A stretch of DNA of 33,452 bases from Spirochaetaceae bacterium (GTDB lineage: Bacteria; Spirochaetota; Spirochaetia; Treponematales; Breznakiellaceae), in assembly GCA_031280705.1 (NCBI GenBank), contig JAITGJ010000104.1, positions 1 to 33,452 of the forward strand. The letters are read 5' to 3'. The notes beneath the pieces were generated by a model. The model searched no databases. It was not told where the DNA came from and saw only the letters and a program-made list of their open reading frames with translations. Below, one piece after another: positions 24,841 to 31,305 of this stretch. The position numbers and the translations under genes were made by a program. Numbering within the stretch: position 1 is the stretch's first letter; each line of letters starts with the position of its first letter.

Positions 24841-25001
24841 GGAACGGGAGTCTTGTATCTGGATACGCGGGTCCCGTTCCTGGATACGCGGGTCCCGTTC
24901 CTGGATACGCGGGTCCCGTATCTAGATACGCGGGTCCCGTTTCTGGATACGCGGGTCCCGTATCTAGATACGCGGGTCCCGTTTCTGGATACGGGACCCG
25001 C
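24841..25001. repeat. 21-bp tandem repeat array with inverted ends
   Basis: Six 21-base units run from 24861 to 24986, sharing the core GATACGCGGGTCCCG. Their order is A-A-B-C-B-C, so 24903-24944 and 24945-24986 are identical 42-base blocks. Each B-to-C border forms the perfect palindrome GTATCTAGATAC. The array is flanked by inverted copies: GGAACGGGA at 24841-24849 is complementary to TCCCGTTCC inside units 1 and 2, and ACGGGACCCGC at 24991-25001 pairs over eleven bases with GCGGGTCCCGT at 24972-24982 across an eight-base loop. Because 21 is a multiple of three, all frames stay open here; I do not regard it as coding. The rest of the 24729-25097 gap holds the promoter above and a 30-bp palindrome. 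Confidence 0.9.
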
Positions 25002-25047
25002 TCAACCGGCGATTGCCCGCACGGAAAGCCCGGCATTCCCCGGCCGC

Positions 25048-25077
25048 CGCCATTTTCCGGCGCGCCGGAAAATGGCG
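25048..25077. repeat. 30-bp perfect palindrome
   Basis: CGCCATTTTCCGGCG is followed directly by its exact reverse complement, giving a strong hairpin on either strand. It lies about 20 bases beyond the stop of the DUF445 gene and could end or protect that mRNA, but no T-tract follows on either strand. Its core CCGGCGCGCCGG also occurs at 18506-18517 in the leader of the zinc-ribbon gene. Confidence 0.75.
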
Positions 25078-25097
25078 CGCCGGAAACGGCGAAGCGC

Positions 25098-26006
25098 CTA
25101 AAACCGCCCCATGAGGCGGGAAAATACCGCTTCGGCAAGGCCGATAAGCGCGCCCAAAATGCCGCCGAACAGATTTATCCATTTGAATTGACTGGCCATC
25201 ACATCAAGCACAATTTTTTCCACCCGGATCATGTCAAGGAAGTTGATGCGGTCCTCAACCATCGTCTTTACGTCAAAGGTGCGGAGGATCGATTCGATAT
25301 TCCGGTCCGCCCGCTCAAGAATTTTTTCGGTGATAACGCGGTCTATCGCGCCGTCAGCCGGGACGCCGTCCGGGACGCCGCCCGTAAGGGCGGCGGCGAT
25401 TTTGACGAAGGCCGCCGGATCGCGGAGCAGGGCGCCGGTACGGTCAATCAGGTCGTCAACAATCCGGGGCATCCGTTCCTTTATCGTCTCGTCATAGTTG
25501 CCCGCTTCCACAAAAAAACGCTGGAAAACGCTCAGGTCCCGGTCCCGCACGCGGTCGATAATTTCCCGGCCTTCCTTTACCATCAGCCCGTGCATCCCGG
25601 GCGTTTTGAGAAACGCGGTAAGGCGGTCCACCAGGTCCGCCCAGAGGCCGCCCGGGCGCGGCGGCCCGTCCGGGCGGGTTTCACCGTCCTCCCGGACCGC
25701 GAGCACGTCCGCCACGGCTTTCCGCACGCTTTCGCGCACCGCCGCGCGGCGGAGCCGGTCCCGCACGATTTCCGGCGTGAGCAGTTCCCGCTCCACCATC
25801 GCGCCGATACTCGCGGCGAGTTTCCGCCGTTCCCGGGGCAGGATGCCGGGGGTAAAGGGAAGGCGGAGTCCCCTCCCCCGCTTTCCGGCGAAAATCCGTA
25901 TTTCCCTGAGGGGCCGGAAGAGCATTTTTATCGCTATCGCGTTGGTGATATAGCCGATGAGCGCGCCGATAAGGGGCGGCACGAGCCAGGAGAGGATCGT
26001 TTTCAC
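25098..26006 (-). CDS. DUF445 family membrane protein (YheB-like)
   Basis: This 302-residue protein has a hydrophobic N-terminus with the family hallmark (WLVPPLIGALIGYITNAIAIKMLFRPLREI) followed by RLPFTPGILPRERRKLAASIGAMVERELLTPEIV, a long helical soluble part, and a second membrane segment at the C-terminus (FKWINLFGGILGALIGLAEAVFSRL). This topology, two membrane helices framing a coiled-coil-like region, is standard for DUF445. Function is unknown. The start ATG overlaps the upstream lipoprotein stop by four bases, so the two genes are one unit. Confidence 0.9.
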   Translation of the reverse strand: MKTILSWLVPPLIGALIGYITNAIAIKMLFRPLREIRIFAGKRGRGLRLPFTPGILPRERRKLAASIGAMVERELLTPEIVRDRLRRAAVRESVRKAVADVLAVREDGETRPDGPPRPGGLWADLVDRLTAFLKTPGMHGLMVKEGREIIDRVRDRDLSVFQRFFVEAGNYDETIKERMPRIVDDLIDRTGALLRDPAAFVKIAAALTGGVPDGVPADGAIDRVITEKILERADRNIESILRTFDVKTMVEDRINFLDMIRVEKIVLDVMASQFKWINLFGGILGALIGLAEAVFSRLMGRF

Positions 26007-26404
26007 CGGGAAAGCCCTCCCGCGGCGGTTTCCGCCTGGGAGCGGTTGGTATATATGCTGATGACGGTTTCCTCAATCCAGCCCAGGCCCCCCGCTTCCG
26101 CGGAGGGAAGCACGAAGACCCAGGATTCCGCCCGTTCGTTCCGCGCCACGGAACGGCGTTCCAGGACCTCTACAATGGAACCCTGTCTGAGATAGCCCAG
26201 GGAAAGTCCCGGTTCGCCCGGTTCCGCCGAAACGCGGGTATAGGTGGAGCGAATGACGCCATAACCGATAACCGGCCGTGAAAGGGGGGGCGTGGGGGGC
26301 GGAATGACGGGAAGCGGGACGGTTTGGCGGCGGCAGGATGACAACAGCAGCAGAGCCGCCGTCAGCGCCGCTTGACCAATACGGAACGAAAAAACTATGC
26401 TCAT
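26003..26404 (-). CDS. Small lipoprotein with SH3-like domain
   Basis: This 133-residue protein has a signal peptide with a good lipobox (LLLLSSC, Cys at about 24), a Pro-rich linker (PLPVIPPPTPPLSRP), and a bacterial SH3-like domain (VIRSTYTRVSAEPGEPGLSLGYLRQGSIVEVLERRSVARNERAESWVFVLPSAEAGGLGWIEETVISIY), the type that binds cell-wall peptides or proteins. The ATG at 26404 has no Shine-Dalgarno, and the -10 box TATAGT ends only nine bases upstream, so the message is probably leaderless or nearly so. It is divergent from the omptin-like gene, whose GTG lies at 26408. Confidence 0.83.
   Translation of the reverse strand: MSIVFSFRIGQAALTAALLLLSSCRRQTVPLPVIPPPTPPLSRPVIGYGVIRSTYTRVSAEPGEPGLSLGYLRQGSIVEVLERRSVARNERAESWVFVLPSAEAGGLGWIEETVISIYTNRSQAETAAGGLSR
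26372..26401 (+). promoter_or_regulatory. Promoter of the omptin-like gene, inside the divergent lipoprotein gene
   Basis: TTGACC (26372-26377), 18 bases, TATGCT (26396-26401). The predicted transcript start, about six bases later, falls on the GTG at 26408. The whole promoter lies within the first codons of the divergent lipoprotein gene. Confidence 0.5.
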
Positions 26405-26407
26405 GTG

Positions 26408-27457
26408 GTGAGGACTATATCACCAATTGCCCGGTTGGTCATCATGCTGACGCTTCTTGTTTCCGCCGCGGGACTGGCGGCGCAGAATACGCGGGGCGCC
26501 GCGGCCGGACAATTGGCCGGACGGAGCCAAAAATCATCCCCGCCCCCGCCGGGTATTCATTTTTCGGCGTCGGCGCTGGGCGGCGTTATGTACGGCGCGG
26601 GCATCGAACTGGTTTACGGCGCGCCAAGCGGCGCGGACTACCTTTCGCGGCTCGACTGGGACATGAAGCCGCTGTATTATTACGGCTTTGTCCTCCGCGT
26701 GCTTTTCGAGACGCCGCATCCGGCCTGGCGCCCGTTCGTCGCCTTTACGTTCAAGAACGGCCTTACCGGCAATACGGGTTTTCTTGAGGACCGGGACTGG
26801 CTGGACCAGATCCACCGCGAGCTTACCCATTTTTCACGGCACGATAATTTTACCCGCTACGCGCTCTTTCTTGATCTGAATTTCGGGACCCAGTTCCGGC
26901 CCTGGAAAACCGGTGAATCGCTCCGCTTCAATTTTTATTTCACTTTTTCATGGATGAATCTCATGTGGGAGTCGCGGGACGGATACATCCAGTACTCCCC
27001 CGGGTCAAATTCCACGCCCCCCGCATATCCCCCCTGGGATCCGTCCCTGCCGGCCATACCCAATACCGGCGCGGCGATCAACTATTCCCAGACGTGGTTT
27101 ATCGCCGCCCCCGCCGTGGGCGTGGAATTTCCCTTCCTGCGCACATTTGTTCTGGAGGCGGCCGTCGCCGCCGGTCCGCTCAATTTTTGTGTGGGAGACG
27201 ATTATCATATCAAGCGGAATATGCGCTTCCACGACAGTTCCCGGTGGGGCATTTATTTCAAGCCGGCGGTGAAGTTCCGCTTTTCGCCCGTGCGGCAGCT
27301 TACGTTCAGCGTACACGGCGCATGGACGCTTTTGACCGGCGTGTGGGGTTCGTCCCGAACGAGTACCGGCGACAGCAATAGCTGGCAGGATCAGGGAATG
27401 ACCGGCGCGGGGCTTGATCTGTGGGAAGCGGGCGTGAGCGTCAGTTTCAACCCGTAA
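26408..27457 (+). CDS. Omptin-family outer membrane protease, candidate
   Basis: Omptins (peptidase family A26, OmpT type) are ten-strand outer membrane barrels that cut proteins and peptides at basic residues on the cell surface. This 349-residue protein shows a signal peptide (RTISPIARLVIMLTLLVSAAGLAAQ) and a series of blocks that align by eye with OmpT: LSRLDWDMKPLYYYG; FLEDRDWLD, giving the Asp pair at 128 and 130 (OmpT Asp83/Asp85); RYALFLDLNFG; FTFSWMNLMWESRDGYIQYS; and GDDYHIK, giving Asp265 and His267 (OmpT Asp210/His212). The end SVHGAWTLLTG...DNSWQDQGMTGAGLDLWEAGVSVSF follows the last strands. All four catalytic positions are kept. The start is set at GTG 26408 because the signal peptide needs the upstream Arg residues; ATG 26444 would cut it. 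GTG 26405 is possible. Barrel topology was not modelled. Confidence 0.72.
   Translation: MRTISPIARLVIMLTLLVSAAGLAAQNTRGAAAGQLAGRSQKSSPPPPGIHFSASALGGVMYGAGIELVYGAPSGADYLSRLDWDMKPLYYYGFVLRVLFETPHPAWRPFVAFTFKNGLTGNTGFLEDRDWLDQIHRELTHFSRHDNFTRYALFLDLNFGTQFRPWKTGESLRFNFYFTFSWMNLMWESRDGYIQYSPGSNSTPPAYPPWDPSLPAIPNTGAAINYSQTWFIAAPAVGVEFPFLRTFVLEAAVAAGPLNFCVGDDYHIKRNMRFHDSSRWGIYFKPAVKFRFSPVRQLTFSVHGAWTLLTGVWGSSRTSTGDSNSWQDQGMTGAGLDLWEAGVSVSFNP
26414..26442 (-). promoter_or_regulatory. Promoter of the SH3-like lipoprotein, inside the omptin-like gene
   Basis: Minus-strand ATGACC (26442-26437), 17 bases, TATAGT (26419-26414) with an extended TG one base upstream. It lies within the signal-peptide codons of the divergent gene and starts transcription two or three bases before the ATG at 26404. 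Confidence 0.5.
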
Positions 27458-27469
27458 ACCGGTTTACGG
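27452..27469. repeat. 18-bp perfect palindrome across a stop codon
   Basis: CCGTAAACC followed directly by GGTTTACGG. The TAA stop of the omptin-like gene lies inside. It occupies the 25-base gap between this gene and the convergent Nudix gene and could act as a two-way transcript end, although no T-tract is present. Confidence 0.6.
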
Positions 27470-27482
27470 CGTTCCCCCGCGT

Positions 27483-27902
27483 TTATTCCGCCGCCGCGTC
27501 AATTCCGGGGGATGCCGAAAGCGCGGGAAGGAGCAGCCGGTCCGAACCGGCAAAATCGAGGGTTTCAATTTCGGCAAGGGAAGCCCACTTCCACGCGGTA
27601 TGCTCCCGCAGGGCGGGTTCGCCCTGAAACCGTACTTCGTGAGCGTACAGGGGGCGTTCCACGCCCCGGTGGGCAAAAACGGCGCTTCCCAGAAAAGAGC
27701 CCACCGTAACGGCAAGGCCGAACTCTTCATTGAATTCCCGGATCAGCGCCGCTCTGGCGTCTTCGCCGTCTTCAACTTTGCCGCCGGGAAATTCCCACTT
27801 GCCCCCGAGCGCGCCGCCCGCCCCGCGCCGGGCAATGAAAAAAAGATTGCCCTTCCGGGCAATTCCCGCCACGGACGCGGGCGGAGACCGTTCCGCGCGC
27901 AT
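27483..27902 (-). CDS. Nudix hydrolase, MutT/8-oxo-dGTPase type
   Basis: This 139-residue enzyme probably hydrolyses oxidised dGTP or a similar nucleotide to keep the pool clean. The complete Nudix box is visible: GKVEDGEDARAALIREFNEEFGL (G-x5-E-x7-R-E-U-x-E-E-x-G-U), preceded by GGKWEFPGG, which is typical of MutT proteins that act on 8-oxo-dGTP. The end (HTAWKWASLAEIETLDFAGSDRLLLPAL) also fits MutT. The ATG at 27902 shares a base with the preceding gene's TGA (TGATG), so translation is coupled. Substrate is inferred from the motif only. Confidence 0.9.
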   Translation of the reverse strand: MRAERSPPASVAGIARKGNLFFIARRGAGGALGGKWEFPGGKVEDGEDARAALIREFNEEFGLAVTVGSFLGSAVFAHRGVERPLYAHEVRFQGEPALREHTAWKWASLAEIETLDFAGSDRLLLPALSASPGIDAAAE

Positions 27903-28315
27903 CAAAGAAAAAGAACGCCGGGAAAGAGAAAGTGAAGCGCCGAGGAAGCCAGGGCGGCAAAACCGGCGAATTTCCGGTATTTATCGGCCAGCGCGGAAAA
28001 TTTTTCTACTTTCTCGTCCGTAACGGTCGTGCGGCGCCGGTAATACTCGAATACCAGCAAAAAACCGGCGGCAAGCCCCGCCGCGGCCGGAACCAGATCG
28101 CCCAGTATGGGAATATCCCCGCGCAACGGACTCAAGAGTTTGAAAAGCGCCGTGAGCACGGTCAGCGCCCCCAAAACCAGCCGGGGCGTCTCCCGCCAGA
28201 GAAAGGCGGGAAGAAAACGGCCCTCTTCCTCCGGCGTGTTTTCACCGTCCGTGAGGAGCAGCGCCCCGCCGCTTGCCGCGTTTAATACAATTGATAAAAA
28301 ATAAAACTGCATCAT
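27902..28315 (-). CDS. Small membrane protein, function unknown
   Basis: This 137-residue protein has about four hydrophobic segments: FYFLSIVLNAASGGALLL at the N-terminus, RLVLGALTVLTALFKLLSPL, LGDLVPAAAGLAAGFLLVFEYYRR, and FAGFAALASSALHFLFPGVLFL at the end. A hydrophilic loop (TDGENTPEEEGRFLP) follows the first segment. I do not recognise a named family. Two ATG codons in a row lie eight bases after a perfect TATAAT -10 box, with no Shine-Dalgarno, so it may be translated from a nearly leaderless mRNA. It is co-transcribed with the Nudix gene. Confidence 0.75.
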   Translation of the reverse strand: MMQFYFLSIVLNAASGGALLLTDGENTPEEEGRFLPAFLWRETPRLVLGALTVLTALFKLLSPLRGDIPILGDLVPAAAGLAAGFLLVFEYYRRRTTVTDEKVEKFSALADKYRKFAGFAALASSALHFLFPGVLFL

Positions 28316-28323
28316 GCACGGTT

Positions 28324-28352
28324 ATTATACCGCCGGTTCCGAAAAATGAAAA
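28324..28352 (-). promoter_or_regulatory. Promoter of the membrane protein-Nudix operon
   Basis: Minus-strand perfect TATAAT (28329-28324) with a weak -35 TTTTCA (28352-28347) at 17 bases. The ATG is eight bases past the -10 box, so the leader would be only about one or two bases. Confidence 0.6.
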
Positions 28353-28403
28353 GGCCCTGTGGCCCCGGAACATTCCCGGAGCGGGTCCGGGGAGAGGGGC
28401 CTT
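28351..28403. other. Large GC-rich two-part hairpin before aroB
   Basis: AAGGCCC (28351-28357) pairs with GGGCCTT (28397-28403), and CCCCGG (28363-28368) with CCGGGG (28387-28392). On the minus strand it is followed by TTTTCATTTTT, which looks like a terminator although no minus-strand gene lies upstream; on the plus strand its 3' arm runs into a candidate -35 box for aroB. Confidence 0.5.
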
Positions 28404-28430
28404 GAAAAAAAGCGGGGTACGGGGTATGGT
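28402..28430 (+). promoter_or_regulatory. Candidate promoter of aroB
   Basis: TTGAAA (28402-28407), 17 bases, TATGGT (28425-28430). It would begin an mRNA near 28437 with a leader of about 125 bases before aroB. Confidence 0.45.
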
Positions 28431-28452
28431 GAGGGAAGAATCACACCGTTCC

Positions 28453-28557
28453 ATGCAGCCTGTTTCGGCGGCGCAGGGGCGCGGTGTGTGTCAGGCCTCT
28501 TGTTTTTTGGGATTCCTGTCCCCGTGGTGTTTTTTTGCCCGCGGACGGACCCGTTAG
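28453..28557 (+). CDS. Possible aromatic-amino-acid leader peptide before aroB
   Basis: A 34-codon frame (ATG 28453, TAG 28555-28557) lies within the predicted aroB leader RNA. Its second half, CFLGFLSPWCFFARGRTR, has four Phe and one Trp in twelve residues. It ends seven bases before the aroB TTG and is in the same frame. The aroB start has no ribosome site of its own, so coupled re-initiation or attenuation is conceivable. Against it: its own ribosome site is weak, some Phe codons are just T-runs, and no convincing pair of alternative hairpins was found. Treat as a hypothesis. An upstream ATG at 28426 is also in frame. Confidence 0.25.
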   Translation: MQPVSAAQGRGVCQASCFLGFLSPWCFFARGRTR

Positions 28558-28563
28558 TATTTT

Positions 28564-29652
28564 TTGACAACCATTACCTTTCAGTTTGGCTCCGCGCAAA
28601 CGGCGTTTTGCGTCCGGGAAACGGTTCCCGGCCTTGAAACCATTACCGGCGGACGCGCCGCGGGCGCGCTCATTGTTTGCGATGAAAACACCCGCGCCGC
28701 CGCCGGGAAAATTCGCGCGGGATATTCCGCCGCGCTTTGTGTCCTTCCGCCGGGGGAAACGGCGAAAACCTGGCGTTCCGTTGAGGCCATTCTCAAGGCC
28801 GCATCGGACGCGGGCCTTGACCGGGACGGTTTTTTTATCGGCTGCGGCGGCGGGGCCGTTACCGACCTTACCGCTTTTGCCGCTTCGGTTTACCGGCGCG
28901 GGGCCGCCCTCTGTCTTGTTTCCACCACCCTGCTCGGCATGGCGGACGCCTCCCTGGGCGGCAAGACGGGCATCGGTCTTTTTGGCGTAAAGAACCTTGC
29001 CGGAACGTTTTATCCGGCTTCCCGGGTGTACGCGCCGGTCCGGGAACTTGCCACGCTTCCGGAGCGGGAGTGGAAATCCGGCATGGCGGAAGTGATCAAA
29101 ACCGCCCTGCTTGACGAAAGCGGCGCGCTGGCGGGGATCCTCGCGGAACACCGCGCCGCGCTCGGTTCGCCGGGCGCGGCGGCAGACGGAAAAACGGCCG
29201 GGGTCATGGGCGAACTTGTTCTCCGCGCCGCGGAACTCAAGGGCCGTATTGTGGAAAAAGACCCGCTCGAAACGGGGAGCCGCCGCCTGCTCCTCAATCT
29301 GGGCCACACGTTCGGCCACGCGCTTGAAGCGGCGCGGGGGCTTGGGACCCTTACCCACGGGGAGGCGGTGGCCTGGGGCATCGCCCGGGCGGCGGAACTG
29401 GGACGCGCGGCGGGCATAACGAGCGAAAACCGGAAACGGGAAATAACGGAACTGCTTGCGTCCTGGGGCTACGAAACCGGCTTCCGGGCCGATCCGGCGC
29501 TTTTTTTTGCCGCCCTTGCCGGGGATAAAAAACGAAAAAGCGGGCGGAATATCTTTATCGTCCCCACAGAGCGGAGCGCGGAAACGCTTTCGCTCGATAT
29601 GACACTGCCAACAGAGAGGAACTTAATTGAAAAAATTATCATGGGCGCGTAG
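28564..29652 (+). CDS. aroB: 3-Dehydroquinate synthase
   Basis: AroB catalyses the second step of the shikimate pathway (DAHP to 3-dehydroquinate) using NAD and a metal ion. The 362-residue protein carries the NAD-binding GCGGGAVTD, the block VSTTLLGMADASLGGKTGIGLFGVKNLAGTFYPASRVY, and metal ligands Glu176 (MAEVIKTALL), His248 and His252 (LGHTFGHALE), then THGEAVAWGIARAAELG. The TTG start at 28564 is the only in-frame start between an upstream stop at 28555 and the conserved region. No Shine-Dalgarno precedes it. The 3' end overlaps the following outer membrane protein gene by 26 bases. The other shikimate genes are not in the window. Confidence 0.95.
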   Translation: MTTITFQFGSAQTAFCVRETVPGLETITGGRAAGALIVCDENTRAAAGKIRAGYSAALCVLPPGETAKTWRSVEAILKAASDAGLDRDGFFIGCGGGAVTDLTAFAASVYRRGAALCLVSTTLLGMADASLGGKTGIGLFGVKNLAGTFYPASRVYAPVRELATLPEREWKSGMAEVIKTALLDESGALAGILAEHRAALGSPGAAADGKTAGVMGELVLRAAELKGRIVEKDPLETGSRRLLLNLGHTFGHALEAARGLGTLTHGEAVAWGIARAAELGRAAGITSENRKREITELLASWGYETGFRADPALFFAALAGDKKRKSGRNIFIVPTERSAETLSLDMTLPTERNLIEKIIMGA

Positions 29653-31240
29653 CGCGGTTTCCCGTCCGGCGCGGCTGTGGGTTTTTACCGTTCTGGTTTT
29701 CTGTTTCACGGGCGGGCCGCTCCGTTCCGGTGAAGCGCTCCCGGCCCCCGGAGAGCAGCCGCCCGCGCATGAAAACGCGGCGGGGGAATCTTTTCCGGAC
29801 ACCACCGTGTATGTGGTGCGGAACATCACGTTTAGCCGCACCGGCATTACCCGGATTTCGGCGCTTCTCTACCACGGGCACCTTAAAACCGGCGAACGTA
29901 TTACCGGCCTGCGGAATTTCGAGCGCTATATTCAGCGGCGGCGGCAGTTCCTCATTAATCAGCGCCCCCTTGAAACGGCGGAAATTGTGTGGTCCACGGG
30001 AGAACGCGAAGAAGACGGCGCGGTTCCCGTTGATCTGCTGGTAATAACCAGAGACAGTTTTAATTATTTTATTTTCCCTAAACCCCTGGTCGATTCGAAC
30101 TCCGGCCTCGATATTACGCTCAAGGCGCGGAACTACAATTTTCTGGGCACCCTCAATCCCCTCCGCATCGATTTAGGCTACGCGCTGGATTATACGCGGC
30201 GGGAAAAATCGACATTCAGCGACGGCACCTTTACCTTTCTTCTGGATTCCGACACACCCATCCGCCTTTTGAACCTCGATTTCAACATTGATTTTGATCA
30301 TGAATTTAAATTCACGCCGAATAATCCGTTTTACTACCAAAACATTACGGGCCTCTCGGTGGCGCTTCCGGTATCGTTTACGACCGCTACCATTGGACTC
30401 CGCCAGATCACCACCCTGAACGAAGACAACGAGCGGGTGTACACCTATGACGGCTGGCGGCTTTATGGCGGACAGTTTGAGCCGGCCTACACAACAACCG
30501 AAGTTTTTACCTCCTGGTCCATTCCCACGCCCCTTGAAGTGGGAGACTTCGGCAGCCTTACCTATTCGCCGCGCCTTTCGGGCCGCGTAAGCTACCGTCC
30601 GGGGAGTTCCGGGTGGGATCCCGGAGAACTCCGCCGGGGAATCATCGCGTCATTTGGCCACCAAATCGGTTTTGGGCAGATCGACTGGCGGGAAAATTTC
30701 AGGCAGGGACTGCAGGCGTCCATCAGCAACAGTATTTCCTACAACATCAATAAAAGCGATTTTTCCGCGCAGGCCGGCGTAACCGCCGCCGGACACCTTT
30801 CCATAACGCGGTTTTTCGGCGCATCCGGCCGCGTCAGGTACAACCGGATTCTTGCCGGAGCGGTGGACCATTACGCGGGCGAAGTGATTCGCGGCATCAT
30901 CGACAAAAATATCCAGACCGGCAGTATTTTCTCCCTGAACGCGGATTTTCCGTTCCAGGCGCTGCTGTTCCGTCCTTCGCGGTGGTTCAAAAAATCCGCG
31001 CTGCGTTTCTTTGATTTTGAGCTGCACCTTGCCCCAATATTTGACGCGGTACTATACCAGGACCCGGCGGATGACGGCTTTACGGGCGAAGCCGCGGCGG
31101 GCATTGAGATTATCGTGTTTCCTTTTTTTATCCGCCGTCTCTATATCCGCGCGAGTTTTGCGGCGAGCCTTCGGGACATTGCCGCATCGGGCCGCATCGG
31201 GGAATACGAATACTTTATCGGCCTTGAGCACCATTACTGA
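29627..31240 (+). CDS. Omp85-like outer membrane protein with one POTRA-like domain
   Basis: This 537-residue protein has a signal peptide (about 1-35), a Pro-rich linker, one POTRA-like unit (about 55-140, TVYVVRNITFSRTGITRISALLYHGHLKTGERIT...NQRPLETAEIVWSTGEREEDGAVPVDLLVITRD), and a long beta-barrel region (about 150-537) with alternating hydrophobic strands and many Tyr/Phe. The join SFNYFIFPKPLVDSNSGLDITLKARNYNFLGTLNPLRIDLGY looks like the Omp85 entry strand, and the barrel ends in a terminal aromatic residue (EYEYFIGLEHHY), as barrel proteins do. It is much shorter than BamA, which has five POTRA units, so it is a TamA/ShlB-like or spirochaete-specific relative. Start TTG 29627 has AGAGAGGA seven bases upstream. 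Role (protein or lipid insertion) is unknown. Confidence 0.75.
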   Translation: MKKLSWARSAVSRPARLWVFTVLVFCFTGGPLRSGEALPAPGEQPPAHENAAGESFPDTTVYVVRNITFSRTGITRISALLYHGHLKTGERITGLRNFERYIQRRRQFLINQRPLETAEIVWSTGEREEDGAVPVDLLVITRDSFNYFIFPKPLVDSNSGLDITLKARNYNFLGTLNPLRIDLGYALDYTRREKSTFSDGTFTFLLDSDTPIRLLNLDFNIDFDHEFKFTPNNPFYYQNITGLSVALPVSFTTATIGLRQITTLNEDNERVYTYDGWRLYGGQFEPAYTTTEVFTSWSIPTPLEVGDFGSLTYSPRLSGRVSYRPGSSGWDPGELRRGIIASFGHQIGFGQIDWRENFRQGLQASISNSISYNINKSDFSAQAGVTAAGHLSITRFFGASGRVRYNRILAGAVDHYAGEVIRGIIDKNIQTGSIFSLNADFPFQALLFRPSRWFKKSALRFFDFELHLAPIFDAVLYQDPADDGFTGEAAAGIEIIVFPFFIRRLYIRASFAASLRDIAASGRIGEYEYFIGLEHHY

Positions 31241-31305
31241 CGGGCGCCTCTGCCCGCGCGCCGGCCCGCTCCGGGATTCGCCGCGCGGGAAGGCGGCAGC
31301 ATACC

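Noticed and set aside
24861..24986. Repeat array considered as a CRISPR
   Set aside because: Units are contiguous with no spacers, and no cas gene is near.
24834..26195. Plus-strand open frame of 453 codons running through the 21-bp repeats and DUF445
   Set aside because: The repeat length is a multiple of three, which keeps all frames open, and the rest is antisense to a recognised DUF445 protein.
28437..28563. T-box or known riboswitch before aroB
   Set aside because: No T-box antiterminator word and no conserved riboswitch core could be recognised in the leader.
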